30,093 nt of DNA from Micrococcales bacterium. Its GTDB lineage: Bacteria; Actinomycetota; Actinomycetes; S36-B12; UBA5976. The position numbers and the translations under genes were made by a program. A model generated the notes under the pieces. It saw only the letters and a program-made list of their open reading frames with translations. It was not told where the DNA came from and did no database searches. How positions within the stretch are numbered: the first letter of the stretch is position 1; every line of letters starts with the position of its first letter. Where the stretch lies: assembly GCA_024640585.1 (NCBI GenBank), contig JAHEEQ010000054.1:1-30093 (forward strand), read 5' to 3'. Below, in pieces: positions 1-9,472 of the stretch.

Positions 1-1
1 C

Positions 2-975
2 ATGACAACCCCGCAGACACAGACATGGCTACTCACAGGCGGCGCCGGCTATATCGGATCCCACGTTGCAGATGAGTTCCTTGCCAGCGGTAAAGATGTT
101 GTCATCTATGACTCCCTCTATCAGGGTCTTGAGTCACGTATTGAATACCTACGTAAGAAATACAATAAAGAGATTCCACTGATCGTCGCCGATATCCGCG
201 ACACAGATACCTTTGTAAAGACCCTCGAGCAATACAAGCCATATGGCATCGTCCACACCGCAGCCCTTAAGGCAGTCGGTGAATCAATGGAGAAGCCCGA
301 TGAGTACTTCGAGGTTAATTTCCACGCCACAACAAAGATGCTCGAGCTCATTGCAGCCCATAACATCCACCACTTCATCTTCTCCTCCACAGCAGCTGTC
401 TATGGAGCGCCAGATCATTCAAACCCCATCAAGGAAGACGATCAGAAGAACCCCATCTCTCCCTATGGCGCATCAAAGCTTGCCGCAGAAGGCGAAGTAA
501 ATAAGTTCTTAGCCCTTCCAGGTAACCACGGAACATCCCTACGCTTCTTCAACGTCGTAGGAACAGCAGCTCCAGAGCTACTCGATAACTCAGTAGAGAA
601 CCTTGTTCCTATCGTGATTAATAAGCTTAAAGCGGGCCAACCACCAGTTATCTATGGCACCGATTACCCAACACCTGATGGAACCTGCATCCGTGACTAC
701 GTTGATGTCAGAGATATTGCGCGTGCTCATCTAGCTGCAGCAGATTCATCAGCAACCCTGCCACAAGCGATGAATGTGGGAACAGGGCGTGGGGGCTCTG
801 TGCGCGAAGTGATCAAGCTAGTTTGTGCTGCGGCAGGAAATAGTGAAGTGGTTGCAGATGAGAAGGAACGCCGTGCGGGAGATCCAGCATTCTTATGTGC
901 TGATGTGAGCTTAGTGAAAAGTGCGATTGGGTTTAGTTCGAAGTATTCGCTAGAGGCGAGTGCAGAGAGTTTGTT

Positions 976-979
<4 letters not shown>
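2..979 (+). CDS. galE: UDP-glucose 4-epimerase (GalE-like)
   Basis: A 325-residue extended short-chain dehydrogenase that should interconvert UDP-glucose and UDP-galactose, or the N-acetyl forms, in the cytoplasm using bound NAD. The N-terminal Rossmann motif TGGAGYIGS lies at residues 12-20. The segment FSSTAAVYG at 127-135 supplies the catalytic Ser/Thr, and YGASK at 155-159 gives the Tyr-x3-Lys pair. Length is slightly under the usual 330-340 residues. The ATG at base 2 fits the family's N-terminus, but the window edge hides anything upstream. The stop overlaps the stop of the converging gmd remnant by 4 bp. Local G+C is about 50% in spot counts, higher than in the central genes. It supplies hexose precursors to the glycan locus. 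Substrate preference (Glc, GlcNAc or uronic acid) cannot be read from sequence by eye. Confidence 0.92.
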
Positions 980-2841
<1,862 letters not shown>

Positions 2842-2890
2842 AGGAATCAAGGGTATGCTCTGGAATGGAAATTCAATCACTTTGCCCTTC

Positions 2891-2896
2891 GGAGGG
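2891..2896 (+). promoter_or_regulatory. Shine-Dalgarno of pseB
   Basis: GGAGGG lies 4 nt before the ATG at 2901. This is the strongest ribosome-binding site in the window and fixes the pseB start. It contrasts with the several genes here that seem to be leaderless. Confidence 0.7.
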
Positions 2897-2900
2897 ATAA

Positions 2901-3884
2901 ATGTCACTGCTGGATAACGCTTCCATCCTAATCACGGGTGGCACCGGTTCCTTAGGGAAAGCGCTGGTTAAGGAGCTGCTAGACAACTCCAAAGTGCGTC
3001 GTATTGCGATTTTCTCTCGAGATGAGTTAAAGCAACACAACTTTCGCAATGAAATCGGCGACGATCCTCGCCTTCGCTGGTTCATTGGCGATATCCGCGA
3101 CGTCGACCGTCTAAAGAGGGCACTACATAATGTCGACTATGTAATTCATGCTGCTGCATTGAAGCAGGTTGATACCGGTGAGTACAATCCAATGGAGTTT
3201 ATCAAAACTAATGTGCTTGGAAGCCAAAATGTCATTGACGCTTCTATTGAGACTGGTGTTAAGAAAGTAGTCGCTCTCTCGACGGATAAAGCTTCTTCGC
3301 CAATTAACTTATATGGTGCTACTAAATTGACAGCAGATAAACTTTTTGTTGCTGCAAATAATTACAGCCACAGTTATGGCACAACATTCTCTGTAGTGCG
3401 TTATGGAAACGTCATGGGAAGCCGGGGGTCAGTGATTCCTTTCTGGAAACAACTTGCTGATGAGGGGCGACCCTTGCCAATTACTGACCTGCGGATGACT
3501 CGATTCTGGATTAGCATCGATCAAGCAGTTCGTTTTGTTCTAGACTCACTTGAAATGATGTCAGGCGGTGAACTATATGTTCCCCGTATTCCGAGCATGC
3601 GAATTTCAGACTTAGCAATGGCAGTAGCGCCTCAAGCAAACCTAGATGAGGTAGGTATGCGCCCTGGAGAGAAATTGCATGAAGAAATGATTTCAGCGGA
3701 CGACAGCCGAAGAACAATTATATTAAATGATCGTTTTGTAGTTACTCCAGTGGTGGCAGAGTGGGGTTACATTCCACCGACAGGCGAATCAATGCCGGAA
3801 GGCAAGGCCTATCAGTCCGACACAAATGACCTGTGGATGTCCCAAGAACAGATCCGCGTTTTCTTAGGTGAGATTGATTCTTAA
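2901..3884 (+). CDS. pseB: UDP-GlcNAc 4,6-dehydratase, 5-inverting (PseB)
   Basis: First enzyme of pseudaminic acid synthesis. It converts UDP-GlcNAc to UDP-2-acetamido-2,6-dideoxy-arabino-hexos-4-ulose with inversion at C5, using bound NADP. The 327 residues match the FlaA1/PseB family. The Rossmann motif TGGTGSLGK is at 12-20, and STDKASSPINLYGATK at 127-142 places the Asp129-Lys130 and Tyr138 catalytic residues as in FlaA1. HAAALKQVD at 83-91 and VRYGNVMGSRGSVIPFW are further family signatures. The start has a strong Shine-Dalgarno. The stop codon abuts the pseC ATG with no gap, so the two form an operon. It diverges from pseG. Confidence 0.94.
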   Translation: MSLLDNASILITGGTGSLGKALVKELLDNSKVRRIAIFSRDELKQHNFRNEIGDDPRLRWFIGDIRDVDRLKRALHNVDYVIHAAALKQVDTGEYNPMEFIKTNVLGSQNVIDASIETGVKKVVALSTDKASSPINLYGATKLTADKLFVAANNYSHSYGTTFSVVRYGNVMGSRGSVIPFWKQLADEGRPLPITDLRMTRFWISIDQAVRFVLDSLEMMSGGELYVPRIPSMRISDLAMAVAPQANLDEVGMRPGEKLHEEMISADDSRRTIILNDRFVVTPVVAEWGYIPPTGESMPEGKAYQSDTNDLWMSQEQIRVFLGEIDS

Positions 3885-5003
3885 ATGATTCCATACGGTC
3901 GCCAATCGATAAATCAAAGTGACATTGATGCGGTGATTCAAGCACTGAGAGGTGATTTTCTTACAACTGGACCGTTGGTAGAAAAATTTGAAAAATCTTT
4001 AGAACAGTTGGTCGGAGCGCCATGCGTTTCAGTTACTTCAGGAACCGCCGCACTTCATTGTGCTTATGCTGCTATAGATTTGAAACCAGGAGATGAAGTA
4101 ATTACTCCTCCACTTACATTTATTGCTACGCAGGCAACAGCAGCACTTTTTGGAGCAAAAATAGTTTTCGTAGACATTAAGGCGACCACAGGAAATATAG
4201 ATCCCAAATTGGTTGAAGAAGCTATAACCCCCAAAACTAGAGCGATTGTGGCTGTTGACTACGCAGGACAGCCAGCAGACCTAGATGAACTCCGACTTAT
4301 TGCGGATAAACATCAAATATATTTGATTGAAGACGCCGCGCACTCAATCGGCAGCACTTATAAAGGCCGAAAAGTCGGTTCAATTGCAGATATTACGACT
4401 TTTTCCTTTTTCCCAACCAAGAATATGACGACTGGGGAAGGAGGAGCGGTTGCCTCAATAAATCCAATACTCCTCGCACGTGCTCGTAAGTTTTCACGAC
4501 AAGGTTTGGTTCGAGAACCAAAAAACTTCAAAGTATTGGATCAAGGATCTTGGCACCAAGAAGTGCATGAATTCGGCCTGAACTATCGATTACCAGATGT
4601 TCTTTGTGCTTTAGGGATTAGTCAGCTTTCACGACTACAGGAATTTAAGTCTGCACGTAATACAATATTTGAACGATACGTTAGAAGCTTGGGAAATGTC
4701 CCGGGGTTAGTTTTACCGCAAGTAAATGAATTCAATGATGTTATGTGGCACTTATTCCCGTTGAGAGTTCCTGCCTCAGACCGAAAGAGAATCTTTGAAG
4801 CCTTGCGGAGCAAAGGAATTAATGTTCAAGTCAATTATTTGCCGGCATATAGGCACCCAGTATTTTCTGAAAGTAATTATCTAGAAGGTGACTTTCCGGT
4901 CAGTGATTCATACTACGCGGGGGAAATCTCTCTCCCGATGTATTCAGATCTCACATCAGTTGAACAAGATCTCGTAATTGAAACCTTACTTGGAGTCCTT
5001 TAA
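3885..5003 (+). CDS. pseC: UDP-4-amino-4,6-dideoxy-AltNAc transaminase (PseC)
   Basis: PLP-dependent aminotransferase of the DegT/DnrJ/EryC1 family. It aminates C4 of the PseB product, with glutamate as the usual donor. The 372 residues carry SVTSGTAALHCAY at 49-61 for phosphate binding, LIEDAAHSIGS at 147-157 with the PLP-ring aspartate, and FSFFPTKNMTTGEGG at 173-187 with Lys179 as the Schiff-base lysine. The first residues (MIPYGRQSI) match the usual PseC N-terminus. Translation begins directly after the pseB stop, supporting coupling. The 3' end overlaps pseH, on the other strand, by 18 bp. Substrate is inferred from the pseB-pseH-pseG-pseI neighbourhood, because related enzymes work on other 4-keto sugars. 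Confidence 0.92.
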   Translation: MIPYGRQSINQSDIDAVIQALRGDFLTTGPLVEKFEKSLEQLVGAPCVSVTSGTAALHCAYAAIDLKPGDEVITPPLTFIATQATAALFGAKIVFVDIKATTGNIDPKLVEEAITPKTRAIVAVDYAGQPADLDELRLIADKHQIYLIEDAAHSIGSTYKGRKVGSIADITTFSFFPTKNMTTGEGGAVASINPILLARARKFSRQGLVREPKNFKVLDQGSWHQEVHEFGLNYRLPDVLCALGISQLSRLQEFKSARNTIFERYVRSLGNVPGLVLPQVNEFNDVMWHLFPLRVPASDRKRIFEALRSKGINVQVNYLPAYRHPVFSESNYLEGDFPVSDSYYAGEISLPMYSDLTSVEQDLVIETLLGVL

Positions 5004-5492
5004 CTCATAACTTCTGAATAATTGTATAAAGTTTCCATTATTCGAAATCATCTCAAAGTGAAGCTTGCTGAAGAGTTTAAGAGAGGCGATATTTTCGAAA
5101 TGAATTGCCGCATAAACATTTGCGTTACCCACAATTTGAAGCAAGTGTTCAATCGCGAGATTTATGGCTAATTCGGCAATTCCCAATTTTTGGTAGTTGG
5201 GATCAACAAGAATACTTATTTCATATTCTTTGTACTGAATTTCATCAAATCTCACCATTCCGACCGAGGTATTATCATTGTCAATGATAAAGATGAGATT
5301 ATTGGATGCTTCGTCCGATAAACGCTTCTTGAGCCATTCTTGATGGGTTGTTAAGTCAATGTATTCACTGTTACGTGACCATTTCCGAACTTCAGGAAGA
5401 TTTCTCCATTTGAGCAAAGTCTTGGCATCACTCTCAGAAACCAACCTGATTCGGATGTCCTTCGACTTTTCCTCGTCCAATGACTCATTCAC
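4986..5492 (-). CDS. pseH: GNAT N-acetyltransferase for the 4-amino sugar (PseH-like)
   Basis: PseH acetylates the 4-amino group of the PseC product using acetyl-CoA. The 168 residues form one GNAT domain. The segment LLKWRNLPEVRKWSRN at 26-41 is typical of PseH and related sugar N-acetyltransferases. ISILVDPNYQKLGIAELAI at 92-110 is the acetyl-CoA-binding motif A, with QKLGIA in place of the usual Q/R-x-x-G-x-G/A. The start is a GTG at 5492, with the hexamer TAGATT exactly 6 nt upstream and no Shine-Dalgarno, so translation is probably leaderless. It converges on pseC with an 18-bp overlap and diverges from pseI across 15 bp. The GNAT family is secure; the PseH role rests mainly on context. 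Confidence 0.85.
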   Translation of the reverse strand: MNESLDEEKSKDIRIRLVSESDAKTLLKWRNLPEVRKWSRNSEYIDLTTHQEWLKKRLSDEASNNLIFIIDNDNTSVGMVRFDEIQYKEYEISILVDPNYQKLGIAELAINLAIEHLLQIVGNANVYAAIHFENIASLKLFSKLHFEMISNNGNFIQLFRSYELKDSK

Positions 5493-5495
5493 GCG

Positions 5496-5501
5496 TATAA
5501 T
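5496..5501 (+). promoter_or_regulatory. -10 element of pseI, predicted leaderless promoter
   Basis: A perfect TATAAT ends 6 nt before the pseI ATG at 5508. The expected transcription start, about 7 nt after the hexamer, would be the A of the start codon. No Shine-Dalgarno fits in the gap. No convincing -35 is visible. It overlaps the opposing pseH -10. Confidence 0.65.
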
Positions 5502-5504
5502 CTA
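5499..5504 (-). promoter_or_regulatory. -10 element of pseH, predicted leaderless promoter
   Basis: Read on the minus strand this is TAGATT, followed by 6 nt and the GTG start at 5492. It shares 3 bp with the TATAAT of the divergent pseI promoter, so polymerase should not be able to open both at once. Confidence 0.5.
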
Positions 5505-5507
5505 ACC

Positions 5508-6533
5508 ATGTCTGAAGCTTCAAGAAATATATTCTTTATCGCAGAGGTATCTGCAAACCATATGGGTTCTTTGGAGCGCGCACATCAATTGGTTGATGCT
5601 GCGGCAAATGCCGGTGCATCAGCAGTCAAATTTCAAACCTATACGGCAGACACAATGACCCTAGATTTGCCTGAGTTTTCAGTCATTGAGGGACATGAAT
5701 TATGGGGTGGAAGAACGCTCTACTCCTTGTATCAAGAAGCCATGACTCCATGGGATTGGCACCCTGAATTATTCGAGCACTGCAGAGAACGAGGCGTGAT
5801 TCCATTTAGTTCACCATTCGATCGAACTGCTGTCGAATTTCTAGAATCTCTTAATGCACCAATGTATAAAATTGCATCACTTGAGAGCTCAGATCATGAG
5901 CTCATCAAACTTGTGGGTGAAACAGGGAAACCCGTAATCGCCTCAACCGGTGCTACGGAATTCGAAGAAATAGAGTCGTTGGTTGAAGTTTTTCGTGCAA
6001 CAGGAAATAAAGATTTAACCCTTCTAGTTTGCACGAGTTCATATCCGGCTGAACCATCAGAGGCTCATATTCGAAGGATGAAAACTCTCTCAGATGCATT
6101 TGGTGTGAAAGTGGGCCTGTCTGATCACACTTTAGGTATAGGTGTCTCAGTGGCTGCAATTGCTCTCGGTGCAACAGCGATTGAAAAGCACATAACTATA
6201 AAGCGGAGCGATGGTGGCGCTGATGGAGCATTCTCCATGGAGCCGTCTGAGTTTAAGGCGCTTGTTGAAGAAGGCAATGCTGCGAGTGCGGCACTGGGTG
6301 ATTCACGTTGGGCAATTCAAAAGTCTGAGGCAGAATCTCGAAGACTGCGTCGATCTCTTTATATCGTTCACGATGTCAATAAGGGTGACGAGGCTACAAG
6401 TTTAAACGTGCGAGCAATTCGTCCTGGGGCAGGTTGCTCGCCTGCATTATTGGGAGATTTACTAGGGAAGAAATTTGTAAATTCATACACAACCGGAACC
6501 CCATTAACCCCTGACAAACTTGAAGAGTCATAA
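5508..6533 (+). CDS. pseI: Pseudaminic acid synthase (PseI)
   Basis: NeuB-family aldol condensing enzyme that joins phosphoenolpyruvate and 6-deoxy-AltdiNAc to make pseudaminic acid. The 341 residues contain an N-terminal TIM barrel (to about 275) and a C-terminal antifreeze-like SAF domain (about 283-338). Visible motifs are FIAEVSANHMGS at 10-21, SLYQEAMTPWDWH at 73-85 (a PseI-type signature), FSSPFD at 100-105, YKIASLE at 120-126, CTSSYPA at 175-181, and GLSDHT at 203-208 and EKH at 226-228, which supply the two metal-binding histidines (207 and 228). The start is ATG at 5508 with a leaderless-type promoter. The gene heads a tight run with the aldo-keto reductase, cytidylyltransferase and transaminase genes. 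Confidence 0.92.
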   Translation: MSEASRNIFFIAEVSANHMGSLERAHQLVDAAANAGASAVKFQTYTADTMTLDLPEFSVIEGHELWGGRTLYSLYQEAMTPWDWHPELFEHCRERGVIPFSSPFDRTAVEFLESLNAPMYKIASLESSDHELIKLVGETGKPVIASTGATEFEEIESLVEVFRATGNKDLTLLVCTSSYPAEPSEAHIRRMKTLSDAFGVKVGLSDHTLGIGVSVAAIALGATAIEKHITIKRSDGGADGAFSMEPSEFKALVEEGNAASAALGDSRWAIQKSEAESRRLRRSLYIVHDVNKGDEATSLNVRAIRPGAGCSPALLGDLLGKKFVNSYTTGTPLTPDKLEES

Positions 6534-6541
6534 GGGAAAAA

Positions 6542-7384
6542 GTGCGCTTAGCTCTAGGAACAGCAAATCTCGGTCAGCGTTACGGTGTTGCAAATAGTGA
6601 GAAACTAACTGAAAAAGATGCGCTTGAGATTATTCGATATGGATATTCACATGGAATTCGAGATTTTGACACAGCTCCAAACTATGTTCAATCAGAGGAT
6701 TTATTAAGAAAAGCGAGCCTAGGTTCAGAATTAAAAATTCAAATAAAAATTCCTAAATCTTCAACCTTAGACATCCATGTCATAAAGAAGTACGTCTCAA
6801 CATCCTTGAACACTCTCGGAATTGAGAGAGTCGATTCAATTCTATTTCATGACCCCCTTGCTTACGAGTTAGAGGGATTTGCTTCTACGGTGCGTGTGTT
6901 ACTGGATGAGAACTTCACCTCACATGTCGGAGTATCGTGCTATTCGGGAAATCAGGCGATTGAGGCGTACTCAAAGTGTAATTATTTAAGTACTTTTCAA
7001 GTACCCGAGAATGTTCTAGATCGCCGCCTTTCGAATGGCGAGGAAATGTCTAAATTGTCTGACATGGGATGCGCGATTCAGGTTCGTTCAATTTTTCTAC
7101 AGGGTCTTATCTTAATGAATCCAGATGAGATTCCGAAAAACTTAATCTCATGTAAGAAGCAAATCTTGCAATTGCATGAATTTGCCGTGAAAGAGAATCT
7201 CTCACTAATGCAACTTTGTATCTCATATGTAATGCGACTTAATTGGGCAGAGTCACTAGTGGTTGGAGCTAATTCTGTCGAGCAGTTAAGCCAAATTCTT
7301 CAAGCAACTCAGAACATAATTGACTTGGATTGGGACCGATTTGAAGCAATTCCCGAACCGCTAGTTGATCCTAGAAACTGGTGA
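6542..7384 (+). CDS. Aldo/keto reductase family protein
   Basis: A 280-residue NAD(P)H-dependent oxidoreductase with a single TIM barrel. The family tetrad is visible as Asp43 (in FDTAP), Tyr48, Lys69 and His103 (in LFHDP), so it is likely active. The start is GTG at 6542 with an AGGGA ribosome-binding site 4 nt upstream. It sits 8 bp after pseI, and its TGA overlaps the next ATG (TGATG). Position within the nonulosonate run suggests it reduces a keto or aldehyde group on a sugar intermediate or acyl substituent. That role is inference, because no standard pseudaminic acid step needs it. Similar reductases occur beside SpsF-type cytidylyltransferases in other flagellar or capsular glycan loci, as I recall the family contexts. 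Confidence 0.85.
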   Translation: MRLALGTANLGQRYGVANSEKLTEKDALEIIRYGYSHGIRDFDTAPNYVQSEDLLRKASLGSELKIQIKIPKSSTLDIHVIKKYVSTSLNTLGIERVDSILFHDPLAYELEGFASTVRVLLDENFTSHVGVSCYSGNQAIEAYSKCNYLSTFQVPENVLDRRLSNGEEMSKLSDMGCAIQVRSIFLQGLILMNPDEIPKNLISCKKQILQLHEFAVKENLSLMQLCISYVMRLNWAESLVVGANSVEQLSQILQATQNIIDLDWDRFEAIPEPLVDPRNW

Positions 7385-8151
7385 TGAAAATTAATTACCT
7401 GGCAATAATTCAAGCAAGAATGAGCTCCACTCGTCTCCCGGGAAAAGTGATGATGGAGATTAACGGTATCCCGGCAATCAAATTTCAAATTGATCGCGTA
7501 AGACAAAGCAAAGTCGATTCAATTGTCGTCGCGACAAGCGTAAATGCCTCGGACGATGTTCTCGTAGCATATTTAGATTCCATTGGTGTCGAGGTTAGAA
7601 GGGGACCGTTGGCAGACGTTGCGGGAAGATATAAGCAGATTCTTGATGAAATTAATCCTACGAATTTTTTGCGGTTGACCGCGGATTGTCCATTTATCAT
7701 GCCAGCTTTGATTAATGAAATGATTGATCGCTTCTCAAATGATCAACTTGATTACCTCTCAAATACGAACCCCCCAACTTTCCCGGATGGATTGGATGTT
7801 GAGATTGTGAAGACAGCAGCCTTTTCGAGATTGGTTTCTGAAAACCTATCTACATTAGAACGTGAACACGTAACTCTTGGATTCGTCTCGCGTGAGAGTG
7901 AGTTTGCTAAGGCCAACTACGAAAACGAAGTAGATTTGTCGCAAATGCGATGGACCTTGGATTATCAAGATGATCTTGAATATATACGTAAAATAAGCCA
8001 CGCCTTAATTGGACGAGAGCCCTCCTTCACAATTGCAGACGTCATAAGGGTAATTGAAGAAAATCCTGAAATTAAGAATAGACTTAGCGGAGATTTCAGG
8101 AATATTGGCTTGAAGTCAGCAAGCGAAATTTCGGGAGTAGAAAATGAGTAG
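7384..8151 (+). CDS. SpsF-type cytidylyltransferase, candidate CMP-nonulosonate synthetase
   Basis: A 255-residue nucleotidyltransferase of the SpsF family (COG1861), related to CMP-acylneuraminate synthetases. The nucleotide-binding signature IIQARMSSTRLPGKVM is at 8-23. LRLTADCPF follows at 97-104, and FPDGLDVE at 133-140 is the usual SpsF acidic motif. Canonical PseF instead begins with an I-x-A-R-x-G-S-K-R-I type loop, so this is not classical PseF. It is nevertheless the only visible candidate to activate pseudaminic acid with CTP. I chose the ATG at 7384, overlapping the previous stop as TGATG; a GTG at 7381 is possible. The 3' end overlaps the transaminase gene by 8 bp. It may instead activate a different sugar. 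Confidence 0.8.
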   Translation: MKINYLAIIQARMSSTRLPGKVMMEINGIPAIKFQIDRVRQSKVDSIVVATSVNASDDVLVAYLDSIGVEVRRGPLADVAGRYKQILDEINPTNFLRLTADCPFIMPALINEMIDRFSNDQLDYLSNTNPPTFPDGLDVEIVKTAAFSRLVSENLSTLEREHVTLGFVSRESEFAKANYENEVDLSQMRWTLDYQDDLEYIRKISHALIGREPSFTIADVIRVIEENPEIKNRLSGDFRNIGLKSASEISGVENE

Positions 8152-9430
8152 ATATTCAGCGTCAGAAGATTGGCTGAACCATGCTGAAGCGTTAATTCCT
8201 CTCGGCTCGCAAACTTTTAGCAAATCAAGAACGCAGTATCCTGTTGGAATCTCACCTCTTTACGCTTCTAAGGCGAAAGGAGCCCATATCTGGGATCTTG
8301 ACGGTAACAAATATATTGATTTTGTTAATGCGCTTGCCTGCGTAACTCTCGGTTATGGTGACAGAGGAGTTGAAAAGGCAATCAAGAAACAAATTACCTC
8401 CGGCATATCACTCTCGCTACCGGGCAAACTCGAAGCTGTCGTCGCCGAAAAACTCGTAGGGATGATTCCTTCGGCTGAAAAAGTCAGATTTGGAAAGAAT
8501 GGAACGGATGCGACAAGCGGCGCCATTCGCCTTGCACGTGCTTACACGGGTAAGGATCACGTACTTGTATGTGGTTACCACGGTTGGCAGGACTGGTACA
8601 TAGCCTCTACAACCAGAGATAAAGGTATTCCAAAATCAATCGGGGCCCTCACGCATAAGTTTAACTTCAATGAACTTTCTTCTTTTACAAGTCTCGTTGC
8701 GCAATACGATGGCAAAATAGCGGCAGTAATTGTCGAGCCGATGAATATTTCGTGGCCGGAAGCAAATTTCCTCGAATTCATCAGACTAGTTTGTTCAGAT
8801 AAGGGAATAGTGCTTATTTTTGATGAAACAATCACAGGTTTCCGTTTTTCTAATGGCGGAGCCCAAGAATTATTTGAAGTTGTGCCCGATCTGTCTACTT
8901 TCGGAAAAGGAATGGCAAATGGAATGCCAATCTCTGCAATCGTTGGAAAGGCAGAGATAATGAATGAAATGGAGAACGTTTTCTTCTCAGGTACCTTCGG
9001 AGGAGAATTACTCTCACTCGCAGCAGCTAACGAGGTAATCGACCGTTATCTAAGCAGTGATGTTGTGAGAAAGCTGGGAAGTTCCGGAACTCGAGTCATA
9101 GACAAATTAGAAGAAATAATCAACCTTCTCGACTTAAAGGATGTTTTAAAAGTGTCAGGACATCCAAGTTGGAGTTTTCTCACATGGCATGCATCAAGCG
9201 GGTTCACCGCGGACGAGATTAAGACCTATTTTGCGCAATTAATGTACGAAAATGGAGTGTTGATTTTATCGACACACAATATCTCTCTTGCTCACTCTGA
9301 GAAGATCATTGACAGGTCTATTGATATCTACTACAAAGTCCTTTCTAAAGTTAAATATTCGATAGATCAAGGAAACTTGAAAGAAAAGCTCAAGGTAGAA
9401 CCGTTATTGCCGCTATTTAAAGTACGTTAA
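8144..9430 (+). CDS. Glutamate-1-semialdehyde aminomutase-like class III transaminase
   Basis: A 428-residue PLP enzyme of the class III aminotransferase family. IWDLDGNKYIDF at 49-60 is the N-terminal signature. FGKNGTDATSGAIRLAR at 116-132 binds the phosphate, FDETITGFRF at 226-235 holds the PLP aspartate Asp227, and STFGKGMANG at 251-260 supplies Lys255. The domain order and length match HemL, but the location in a nonulosonate run makes heme synthesis unlikely. HemL-like proteins are often annotated in sialic-acid-like flagellin glycosylation islands, where they probably aminate a sugar or an acyl donor. The ATG overlaps the SpsF-type gene by 8 bp, which argues for coupled translation and a shared pathway. 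The exact substrate is unknown. Confidence 0.86.
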   Translation: MSRYSASEDWLNHAEALIPLGSQTFSKSRTQYPVGISPLYASKAKGAHIWDLDGNKYIDFVNALACVTLGYGDRGVEKAIKKQITSGISLSLPGKLEAVVAEKLVGMIPSAEKVRFGKNGTDATSGAIRLARAYTGKDHVLVCGYHGWQDWYIASTTRDKGIPKSIGALTHKFNFNELSSFTSLVAQYDGKIAAVIVEPMNISWPEANFLEFIRLVCSDKGIVLIFDETITGFRFSNGGAQELFEVVPDLSTFGKGMANGMPISAIVGKAEIMNEMENVFFSGTFGGELLSLAAANEVIDRYLSSDVVRKLGSSGTRVIDKLEEIINLLDLKDVLKVSGHPSWSFLTWHASSGFTADEIKTYFAQLMYENGVLILSTHNISLAHSEKIIDRSIDIYYKVLSKVKYSIDQGNLKEKLKVEPLLPLFKVR

Positions 9431-9462
9431 GTGAGATAATTTCCCAAGTTTTCCACGATACT

Positions 9463-9466
9463 GGAG
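9463..9466 (+). promoter_or_regulatory. Shine-Dalgarno supporting a TTG start
   Basis: GGAG lies 6 nt before the TTG at 9473 and decides that start for the unrecognised gene that follows. A GATAAT at 9435-9440 could be a -10 for a transcript starting near 9447, but no matching -35 is visible. Confidence 0.5.
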
Positions 9467-9472
9467 TCTGAT

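Noticed and set aside
2842..2907. A 22-residue N-terminal extension of PseG from a GTG at 2907
   Set aside because: It overlaps pseB and does not resemble PseG. The ATG at 2841 puts the catalytic histidine at position 17.
8144..9430. HemL in tetrapyrrole synthesis
   Set aside because: The fold matches, but the gene overlaps a nonulosonate-type cytidylyltransferase and sits in a sugar operon, so a heme role is unlikely.
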